Shown: positions 57,790 through 64,000 of the stretch, in pieces
Position numbering within the stretch: position 1 is the first letter of the stretch
Layout of the letters: the number at the start of each line of letters is the position of its first letter
Origin: PALSA-612 sp963755155
Lineage (GTDB): Bacteria; Actinomycetota; Thermoleophilia; Gaiellales; Gaiellaceae
DNA length: 64,000 bases
Assembly: GCA_963755155.1 (NCBI GenBank)
Contig: CAVWIV010000015.1
Coordinates: 248,001-312,000, forward strand
Direction of reading: 5' to 3'
Notes under the pieces: generated by a model
Seen by the model: the letters and a program-made list of their open reading frames with translations, nothing else
What the model was told of the DNA's origin: nothing
Database searches by the model: none
Position numbers and translations under genes: made by a program

Positions 57790-58839
57790 GTGCAGACGTT
57801 GCGCCGAACGCCGCTCTATGCCGCCCATGTCGCGCTCGGCGGGCGCATGGTGCCGTTCGCCGGCTGGGAGCTGCCGGTCCAGTACGAGGGCGTGATTGTC
57901 GAGCATCGCGCCGTCCGTGAGGACTGCGGCGCCTTCGACGTCTCTCACATGGGTCAGCTCGAGGTGGAAGGGCCTCGCGCGAAGGAGCTCTTGCAGCGCC
58001 TACTGTCGAACGATCTCGACAAGATCGAAGCTGGTCAGGCGCAGTACACCCTGCTGGCGAACGACTCCGGCGGCATCGTCGACGACCTCATCGTCTATCG
58101 CCTGGACGACCACCGGTACCTCCTCGTCGTGAACGCGGCGAACACCGCGGCCGCCTACGCGTGGATCAAGGATCGCGAGATCGGTGGGACGGACGTTCGC
58201 GACGTGTCGGACGAGTACGGGCTGATCGCGGTGCAGGGGCCACGCTCGGTCGAGCGGCTCGAGCTGCCACCGGCCCCGGCGTTTACGTTCGCCGAGGCGG
58301 AGCTGGCCGGCATCCCGTGCATGGCGAACCGCACCGGCTACACGGGCGAGCTCGGCGTTGAGCTGCTCGTGATGGCCGATGACGCCGCCGCCCTCTGGGA
58401 GCACGTGCTCGAGAGAGGCGCGACGCCGTGCGGGCTCGGTGCACGAGACACGCTGAGGCTCGAGGTTTGCTACCCGTTGCACGGCTCGGACATCGACGAG
58501 ACCACAGATGCCATCTCCGCCGGCCTTGGCTGGGTGTGCGCGCTCGACAAGGACTTCAGCGGCGTGGAAACGCTGCGGAGGATCAAGGAGGAAGGCCCGG
58601 CGGAGCGGCTGGCGGCGTTCGTGATGGACGAGCCCGCGGTGCCGCGGGCGGGCATGGACATCGCCGAAGGCGGACGTGTCACGTCGGGCACGCACTCGCC
58701 GATGCTCGACTGCGGCATCGGCATGGGGTACGTACCGGCCTCGATGGCGAGCCCCGGTGAGAAGATCCGGATCGACGTGCGTGGCAAGGAACGAAGCGCG
58801 CACGTCGTCCAAAAGCCCATCTACAAACGAGAGGAGTAG
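57790..58839 (+). CDS. gcvT: Glycine cleavage system T protein (aminomethyltransferase)
   Basis: 349 residues. Typical motifs LYAAHVALGGRMVPFAGWELPVQY at the start, DVSHMGQLEVEGPRA near residue 50, NRTGYTGELGVELL near 178, LGARDTLRLEVCYPLHG near 217 and the folate-binding region. It transfers the methylene group from the H protein to tetrahydrofolate and frees ammonia. First gene of gcvT-gcvH-gcvPA-gcvPB. gcvH starts 3 bp after the stop. Confidence 0.95.
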   Translation: MQTLRRTPLYAAHVALGGRMVPFAGWELPVQYEGVIVEHRAVREDCGAFDVSHMGQLEVEGPRAKELLQRLLSNDLDKIEAGQAQYTLLANDSGGIVDDLIVYRLDDHRYLLVVNAANTAAAYAWIKDREIGGTDVRDVSDEYGLIAVQGPRSVERLELPPAPAFTFAEAELAGIPCMANRTGYTGELGVELLVMADDAAALWEHVLERGATPCGLGARDTLRLEVCYPLHGSDIDETTDAISAGLGWVCALDKDFSGVETLRRIKEEGPAERLAAFVMDEPAVPRAGMDIAEGGRVTSGTHSPMLDCGIGMGYVPASMASPGEKIRIDVRGKERSAHVVQKPIYKREE

Positions 58840-58842
58840 TCA

Positions 58843-59238
58843 GTGGCGGCCAGTGAGACGTATCCGGACGAGCTGCGCTATCACCCGGCGCACGACTGGG
58901 CAAGAGTGGAGGGTGGCGAGGCCACCCTAGGCATCACGTGGTACGCGCAGGACTCGCTCGGCGAGCTCGTGCACTACGAGCCACCCGAAGCCGGAGCGGC
59001 GATCGCGAAGGACTCGCTATACGGCGAGGTCGAGTCGGTGAAGGCGGTGTCGGACGTCATCTCGCCGCTGTCGGGCGAAGTGATCGAGGTCAACCAGAAG
59101 GTCGTCGACGAGCCGGAGACCGTGAACGAGGATCCGTACGGCGAGGGCTGGCTCGTGCGTATTCGCTTGTCCGATCCGGGCGAGGTCGATTCGCTGCTGG
59201 ACGCCGCCGGCTACCGACAGCTGCTCGACGATCAGTGA
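58843..59238 (+). CDS. gcvH: Glycine cleavage system H protein
   Basis: 131 residues. The lipoylated lysine is in GEVESVKAVSDVISPLSGEV near residue 66, with the family start LRYHPAHDWARVEGG and the end NEDPYGEGWLVRI. It carries the aminomethyl group between P, T and L proteins. GTG start with GAGAGGAG upstream. The stop overlaps the gcvPA GTG by 4 bp. Confidence 0.96.
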   Translation: MAASETYPDELRYHPAHDWARVEGGEATLGITWYAQDSLGELVHYEPPEAGAAIAKDSLYGEVESVKAVSDVISPLSGEVIEVNQKVVDEPETVNEDPYGEGWLVRIRLSDPGEVDSLLDAAGYRQLLDDQ

Positions 59239-60575
59239 GCTACCTCTCGCTGACGGACGCCGACCGCGAGCAGATGCTCGCGGCGATCGGCGTCGACAGC
59301 GTCGACGAGCTGTTCCGCGACATTCCGCAGGGGGTGCGGCTGGGCCGGGAGCTCGATCTCGAGCCCGCGCTCTCCGAGCCCGAGCTCGCCGCGCATCTCG
59401 CGGAGCTGGCGGCAAGAAACGCCGACACCCGCAGCGAGCTGTCATTCCTCGGCGCGGGCATCTACGACCACTACGTGCCTGCGGCCGTGGATCACATCCT
59501 CCAGCGCGGGGAGTTCCTCACCGCGTACACGCCGTATCAGCCGGAGCTCAGCCAGGGCGTGCTGCAGGCGATCTTCGAGTACCAGACGGCGATCTGCGAG
59601 CTGACCGGCATGGACGTCTCGAACGCGTCCGGGTACGACGGGACGACGGTCGCCGCCGACGCCTGTTACATGGCGAAGCACATCACGGGCCGTACGCGGA
59701 TCGTCGTCACCGAGGCTACGAATCCACAGGTGCGCCAGGTGATGAAGACGTACGCGCCCGGCTTCGGCCTCGAGGTCGTCGAGGTGCCGCACGCGGGCGG
59801 CGTCACGGATCCCGCCGTCGTCGCGGCAGCCGCCGAGGGGGCGGCGGCCGTCGTGTTCCAGCAGCCGAACTTCTTCGGTTGTCTCGAGCCTGCTCCGGAC
59901 CTGGCGACGGCAGCCGCAGACGCAGGAGCGCTTCCCGTCGCCCACGTCGACCCGCTGTCGCTCGGCGTCCTCGAGGCGCCCGGAGGCTACGGCTGCGCAA
60001 TCGTCGCGGGAGAGGGGCAGGGCGCAGGCAACGCCCAGGCCTTCGGCGGCCCGCACTACGGGTTCCTCGCTTGCCGTTCGGAGCACATCCGGCGCATGCC
60101 TGGCCGGATCGTCGGCCAGACGACGGACGCCGACGGTCGCCGCGGCTACGTGCTCACGCTGTCCACCCGCGAGCAGCACATCCGGCGCGAGAAGGCGACG
60201 TCCAACATCACGACAAACCAGACCCTGCTCGCGCTGGGCGGGCTCGTCTATCTGACCTGGCTCGGGCCTCGAGGGCTGCGCGAAGTGGGAGAGGCCTGCA
60301 TGTCTCTCGCCGGCTATGCCCGCCGGCGGCTGGAGGAGGCCGGGCTCGAGTTGGCGTTTCCAGAGGAGACAACGTTCAAGGAGTTTGCCGTGCGCGTCGG
60401 ACGGAGCGCGAGCGAGGTCGTCAGCGCTGCCCGGGAACGCGGCGTCCATCCCGGCTACGCGCTCGGCCGCGACTACGAGGGCATGGACGACTGCGTGCTC
60501 GTGGCCGTGACCGAGAAGCGTTCGCCCGCGGACATCGATCGCCTCGTCGAGGTGCTCGCGGAGGTCGGCGCGTGA
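59235..60575 (+). CDS. gcvPA: Glycine dehydrogenase (decarboxylating) subunit 1
   Basis: 446 residues. Matches the N-terminal half of the P protein: FLGAGIYDHYVPAAVDHILQRGEFLTAYTPYQ near residue 75 (cited in part), GMDVSNASGYDGTTVAADA near 131 and TREQHIRREKATSNITTNQ near 310. It has the fold but lacks the PLP lysine, which is in subunit 2. The two-subunit P protein is the form found in many bacteria and archaea. GTG start overlapping gcvH. Its stop overlaps gcvPB by 4 bp. Confidence 0.95.
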   Translation: MSYLSLTDADREQMLAAIGVDSVDELFRDIPQGVRLGRELDLEPALSEPELAAHLAELAARNADTRSELSFLGAGIYDHYVPAAVDHILQRGEFLTAYTPYQPELSQGVLQAIFEYQTAICELTGMDVSNASGYDGTTVAADACYMAKHITGRTRIVVTEATNPQVRQVMKTYAPGFGLEVVEVPHAGGVTDPAVVAAAAEGAAAVVFQQPNFFGCLEPAPDLATAAADAGALPVAHVDPLSLGVLEAPGGYGCAIVAGEGQGAGNAQAFGGPHYGFLACRSEHIRRMPGRIVGQTTDADGRRGYVLTLSTREQHIRREKATSNITTNQTLLALGGLVYLTWLGPRGLREVGEACMSLAGYARRRLEEAGLELAFPEETTFKEFAVRVGRSASEVVSAARERGVHPGYALGRDYEGMDDCVLVAVTEKRSPADIDRLVEVLAEVGA

Positions 60576-62038
60576 AGCTCATCTACGAGAAGTCGAGACC
60601 GGGGCGGACGGCGCACTCGTTCCCGAGGCACGACCTGCCGGCGCCGGAGGTGCCCGCGGATCTACGGCGCGCCGAGCCGCCGCGGCTTCCGGAAACGGCC
60701 GAGTTCGAGCTCGTGCGTCACTTCACCGAGCTGACGACTCGTAACTTCGGCGTCGACACCGGCTTCTACCCCCTCGGCTCCTGCACGATGAAGCACAACC
60801 CGCGCATCAACGAGGTCGTGGTCCGCTACCCAGGCTTTGCCGACCTTCACCCGCTGCAAGACGAGGACGGCGCGCAAGGAGCGCTCGAGCTCATGTGGCG
60901 GCTCCAGGAGATCCTCGCGGAGGTCTGCGGCCTGGACGCGGTGTCGCTCCAGCCGGCCGCGGGCTCGCAAGGCGAGCTGACGGGCCTCATGCTCATGCAC
61001 GCATACTTCGCGGACCGCGGGGAGGACGACCAGCGCAGGCGGATCGTCGTGCCGGATACCGCTCACGGCACGAACCCGGCGAGCGTGACGATGGCGGGCT
61101 ACGAGCTCGTCCAGGTGGCGACGGACGCCCGCGGCAACATCGACCTCGAGGATCTCCGAGGGAAGGTCGACGAGACGACGGCCGGCCTCATGCTCACGAA
61201 CCCGTCGACGCTCGGGCTTTTCGACGAGGGGATCGAGGAGGTGCAGCGGATCTTTCATGGAGCCGGCGCACTCATGTACTACGACGGTGCGAACCTCAAC
61301 GCGGTCTGCGGTATCGCGAGGCCCGGCGACATGGGCTTCGACATCGTCCACATCAACCTCCACAAGACGTTCTCGCAGCCGCACGGCGGTGGCGGCCCGG
61401 GCGGTGGGCCGATCGCGGTTCGCGGCGTCCTGGAACCGTTTCTGCCGGTGCCGCAGGTTGTCCGTCGAGACGACGGCTTCGGCTACGACTTCGACCGGCC
61501 GCAGACGATCGGCAAGGTGCGGGGCTTCTCCGGCCCGTTCGGCGTCTTCGTCCGCTCGTACGCCTTCATCCGTGCCTACGGGCCTGCGCTCCGGGAGATG
61601 TCCGAGGTAGCCGTGCTCAACGCGAACTACCTGCTCGCGCTGCTGCGCGACTCGTACGACCTGCCGTACGACCGCCTTTGCATGCACGAGTTTGTGCTCT
61701 CCGCGCGCACGTTGAAGCGCGAGCACGGCATCACCGCGCTCGACGTCGCGAAGAGGCTCATGGACTACGGGTTCCACCCGCCGACGATCTACTTCCCGCT
61801 CGTCGTACCAGAGGCGCTCATGATCGAGCCGACGGAGACGGAGGCGAAGGAGACGCTAGACGAGTTCGCGAAGGCCATGCGCGCGATCGCCCAGGAGGCC
61901 CGCGACGACCCAGAGCTGCTCCGCGCGGCGCCGCACGCACAGCCCGTCGGCCGTCTCGACGAGGTGAAGGCCGTGAAGCAGCTCGTCGTGAAGCACGGCT
62001 TCGAGGAGCGTGCCGAGGCGCCTGCCGCGAGCGCCTGA
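60572..62038 (+). CDS. gcvPB: Glycine dehydrogenase (decarboxylating) subunit 2
   Basis: 488 residues. Contains YPLGSCTMKHNPRINE near residue 66, AHGTNPASVTMAGY near 168, DGANLNAVCG near 236 and the PLP-binding lysine in INLHKTFSQPHGGGGPGGG near 266. With subunit 1 it decarboxylates glycine and loads the aminomethyl group onto GcvH. GTG start overlapping gcvPA. Proline dehydrogenase starts one base after the stop. Confidence 0.96.
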   Translation: MKLIYEKSRPGRTAHSFPRHDLPAPEVPADLRRAEPPRLPETAEFELVRHFTELTTRNFGVDTGFYPLGSCTMKHNPRINEVVVRYPGFADLHPLQDEDGAQGALELMWRLQEILAEVCGLDAVSLQPAAGSQGELTGLMLMHAYFADRGEDDQRRRIVVPDTAHGTNPASVTMAGYELVQVATDARGNIDLEDLRGKVDETTAGLMLTNPSTLGLFDEGIEEVQRIFHGAGALMYYDGANLNAVCGIARPGDMGFDIVHINLHKTFSQPHGGGGPGGGPIAVRGVLEPFLPVPQVVRRDDGFGYDFDRPQTIGKVRGFSGPFGVFVRSYAFIRAYGPALREMSEVAVLNANYLLALLRDSYDLPYDRLCMHEFVLSARTLKREHGITALDVAKRLMDYGFHPPTIYFPLVVPEALMIEPTETEAKETLDEFAKAMRAIAQEARDDPELLRAAPHAQPVGRLDEVKAVKQLVVKHGFEERAEAPAASA

Positions 62039-62039
62039 C

Positions 62040-62975
62040 GTGCTCGCGGCCGCGGTCCACGCGCTCTCGCGACGGCTGATCCTCGCCGCCGCCGAGAGCG
62101 AGGCGATTCGCGGCTTCGTCCGCCGGCACGGGATGCGCTTCGGCGCACGCCGCTTCGTCGCCGGTGAGACATTCGAGGAGGCAGTACCGGTCCTCGGGCA
62201 GCTCAACCGCCGGGGGCTGCTGACAAACACGACCTTGCTCGGCGAGGGCGTCCGCGAGCCCGGAGAGACGCGGGCGGTCGTCGAGGAGTACGAGCGCGTG
62301 CTCGACGGCATCGCGCGCGCGAACCTGCGCACGAACCTCGCAATCAAGCCCACCCATCTCGGCCTCGCGCTCGACGGCGAGCTGACGCGCGACAACCTCG
62401 CCCGCCTCACGGCGCATGCGGCGGCGCACGACAACTTCGTGCGCATGGACATGGAGGAGTCGCGCTACGTCGACCCGACGCTCGAGGTCTACCGGCGTCT
62501 CCGCTCGGACGGGACGGACAACGTGGGCATCGTGCTGCAGGCGTACCTCTATCGCTCCGAAGCCGATCTCGAAAGCCTGCTCGAGCTCGAGCCGAATGTC
62601 CGCGTCTGCAAAGGGGCGTACCTCGAGCCCCCCGAGATCGCGTATCCGGAGAAGCAGGACGTCGACGCCGCCTACGTGCGGCTGCTCGAGCTAGCCCTAC
62701 GCCGAGCCGGGTTCGTCGGCATCGCGACGCACGACGAGCGGATGATCGAGCACGCGATCGCGTTCGTGGCCCGCGAGCGGATCCCGGGCGAGCGCTTCCA
62801 GTTCCAGATGCTCTACGGCGTCCGCCCGCAGCTCCAGCTCTCCCTCGTCCGCCGTGGGTACCCGGTGCTCGTGGCGACGCCGTACGGCCCCGACTGGTAC
62901 CGGTACCTCATGCGCCGCCTCGCCGAGCGGCCCGCGAACATCGGCTTCCTGCTGCGGAACCTCGTTCGCGGCTAG
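62040..62975 (+). CDS. Monofunctional proline dehydrogenase
   Basis: 311 residues, the size of PRODH-only enzymes. FAD and substrate motifs are present: NLAIKPTHLGLALD near residue 102, FVRMDMEESRYVD near 137, QAYLYRSEADL near 170, ATHDERMIEHA near 233 and the YRYLMRRLAERPAN proline-binding motif near the end. It oxidises proline to pyrroline-5-carboxylate. The next-step dehydrogenase gene is not in the window. GTG 62040 is one base after the gcvPB stop, so it belongs to the gcv operon, linking glycine and proline breakdown. Confidence 0.92.
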   Translation: MLAAAVHALSRRLILAAAESEAIRGFVRRHGMRFGARRFVAGETFEEAVPVLGQLNRRGLLTNTTLLGEGVREPGETRAVVEEYERVLDGIARANLRTNLAIKPTHLGLALDGELTRDNLARLTAHAAAHDNFVRMDMEESRYVDPTLEVYRRLRSDGTDNVGIVLQAYLYRSEADLESLLELEPNVRVCKGAYLEPPEIAYPEKQDVDAAYVRLLELALRRAGFVGIATHDERMIEHAIAFVARERIPGERFQFQMLYGVRPQLQLSLVRRGYPVLVATPYGPDWYRYLMRRLAERPANIGFLLRNLVRG

Positions 62976-63139
62976 GAGGGTCTGGCGGGACCGTGCTCGT
63001 CGCCGGGGCGCGCTGGAGGCTGCGATGCAAGGACGCAGGGAGCCCACGTACTGCCTGAAGTACGTGGGCGACCGAGGACGCAGCAGCGCGGCCTCCAGCG
63101 TGATTCCGGCGGCACAGTCACTGTTTCGCCAGACCCTCC
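62975..63139 (+). repeat. Dispersed structured repeat, copy 2
   Basis: A 165 bp element starting on the last base of the proline dehydrogenase stop. Ends: GGAGGGTCTGGCG and CGCCAGACCCTCC, a perfect 13 bp inverted repeat. Inner arms CGCTGGAGGC and GCCTCCAGCG pair perfectly, and the apex CCCACGTACT/AGTACGTGGG is a 10 bp stem with a 6-base loop. It matches the reverse complement of 13998-14157 throughout. It fills the gap between the convergent proline dehydrogenase and sulfotransferase genes. Confidence 0.82.
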
Positions 63140-63145
63140 TGGGCG

Positions 63146-64000
63146 CTACCAGGGGAGCGTTCGACCGAGCAGCTCCTCGAGTCGGCGGTTGTGCGGCTCG
63201 AAGACCCGGCGCAGGTGCTCTCCCGTCTCGGCGGCCAGGGGCTCGTACTCGCGAACGTTCTCGCGCGGGTATTCGGCCGGGCGAACCCGCGGAACGCCGA
63301 GAAACTCGGCGACACGCGACATCGTCTCCGCCGGCTCGTTCGTCAGCTCGTCGCTCGTGAAGACGAGCAGCTGCTCGCGCGGAAACAGCTCGAGCCAGCG
63401 CTCGAGCTGTTCCGCGTACAGGCCGCGGGAGACATAGCTGCGGCCGAACAGCGGCAGGTGAGAGATGTACGCCGGATCTGCAATCCAGCGCGCGAGCTCG
63501 GGCACGACCTCACGCTCTTCCCACGCGAGCGCGTCCTCGAACGACCGCGTTTCGTCTCGCGTCTCGCGCTCCATCCAGTAATGGGAGTACGCGCGTGCGA
63601 CCGGCTCGCGCAGGACGGCGACGAGCTTCATCCGGCTGTCGAACTCGTGGACGCGGGCGGGCGAGCGAGGGTCGAATAGGTACGCCGGCGTCGACTCGCC
63701 GACCGCGAGGGGCACGCGGCGCCGGACGCGCGTCGCGGCCGCGCGCGTCGCGAGCGGGAAGTGGGACAGGTACCACCGCTCGCCGAGCGGATACGTGAGG
63801 CTGAAGTAGTGCAACTCCTTTCTCGAGGTGCAGAACACCGCCGGGTGCTCACCGAGATAGCCGTGGAGCGCGGTCGTACCGGCTTTCTGGGCGCCGATGA
63901 CGAGGAAGTTCGGGCGCAACCGCACCGGCGCCGTCGCCTTGCGAGCCCGCTCGCGGAGCCCTCGAGTTTTCGCCTCGACGCGCCAGGCGATCGCGGGTGG
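63146..64000 (-). CDS. Sulfotransferase-domain protein, probably 5' truncated by window edge
   Basis: At least 284 residues. The PAPS-binding loop is FLVIGAQKAGTTALHGYL, and the 3'-phosphate motif is LVAVLREPVARAYSHYW about 100 residues later, with SDELTNEPAETMSRVAEFLGVP near the end. It transfers sulfate from PAPS to an acceptor, often a glycan or glycolipid, which is unknown here. A GTG at 63925 could start it, but the frame stays open and protein-like (AWRVEAKTRGLRERARKATAP) to the edge, so the true start is probably outside. The gene ends 6 bp from the structured repeat. Confidence 0.85.
   Translation of the reverse strand, partial: PPAIAWRVEAKTRGLRERARKATAPVRLRPNFLVIGAQKAGTTALHGYLGEHPAVFCTSRKELHYFSLTYPLGERWYLSHFPLATRAAATRVRRRVPLAVGESTPAYLFDPRSPARVHEFDSRMKLVAVLREPVARAYSHYWMERETRDETRSFEDALAWEEREVVPELARWIADPAYISHLPLFGRSYVSRGLYAEQLERWLELFPREQLLVFTSDELTNEPAETMSRVAEFLGVPRVRPAEYPRENVREYEPLAAETGEHLRRVFEPHNRRLEELLGRTLPW

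Noticed and set aside
62854..63360. Apparent conserved peptide (KYVGDRGRSSAA type) shared by frames in both repeat copies
   Set aside because: The similarity comes from the DNA repeat itself. The frames are not intact between copies and have no start signals, so a protein is unlikely.
1..64000. CRISPR arrays, tRNA or rRNA genes, integrases or insertion sequences
   Set aside because: No regularly spaced repeats, no recognisable tRNA or rRNA sequence and no transposase or integrase motif were seen by eye. A covariance-model scan would be needed to exclude small RNAs.

Overview
The window is a 64 kb stretch of high-GC (roughly two thirds G+C) actinobacterial chromosome. The most likely source is a member of the class Thermoleophilia (Gaiella/Solirubrobacter-like), probably from a draft or metagenome assembly. 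This placement is inferred from several features: a dcw cluster with ftsQ and ftsZ but no ftsA, a DAP-type MurE, a fused PafB-PafC-like WYL regulator, a manganese catalase, genes for cyclic 2,3-diphosphoglycerate, and many GTG starts. No rRNA, tRNA, CRISPR array, phage or transposase gene was seen. At least 13 reading-frame breaks fall in ten otherwise intact genes, including the essential secDF, ftsW and murB. I therefore read them as assembly indels, not gene decay.

Left part (1-14.5 kb): a truncated cyclase/ATPase/TPR regulator, an endonuclease IV-like gene, a cytochrome c maturation operon (ccmE-ccmF-ccmI-like), an M23 peptidase converging on hpt, and an M32 carboxypeptidase. Next comes a tight four-gene run: metallophosphoesterase, cyclic 2,3-diphosphoglycerate synthetase, 2-phosphoglycerate kinase, and a GlpX homologue with altered active-site positions. 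It ends at a 160 bp structured repeat that recurs in inverted orientation at 63 kb.

Middle part (14.5-41 kb): stress and metabolism genes (Mn catalase plus a helical partner, oxidoreductase, WYL regulator, aldehyde dehydrogenase, thiolase, cation/proton antiporter, enolase-superfamily protein). It also holds signalling genes (hydrolase-cyclase fusion, OmpR/histidine kinase pair, orphan response regulator with a degenerate receiver), export genes (yajC, fused secDF), a UbiB kinase, an ArsR/SRPBCC operon and an ECF sigma-ogt operon.

Right part (41-64 kb): the division and cell wall cluster mraZ-rsmH-ftsL-ftsI-murE-murF-mraY-(methyltransferase)-murD-ftsW-murG-murC-murB-(methyltransferase)-ftsQ-ftsZ. 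A glycine cleavage operon (gcvT-gcvH-gcvPA-gcvPB) with proline dehydrogenase follows, then the second repeat copy and a sulfotransferase that runs off the edge. Most genes here overlap by 4 bp and are probably translationally coupled.

Transcription signals look unusually readable. Many operons have a TANNNT or GAGACT hexamer 6-8 bases before the start codon, which is the arrangement of leaderless mRNAs. Two divergent gene pairs share or overlap their -10 elements, and an ArsR gene has a perfect palindrome sitting on its own -10 and start codon.
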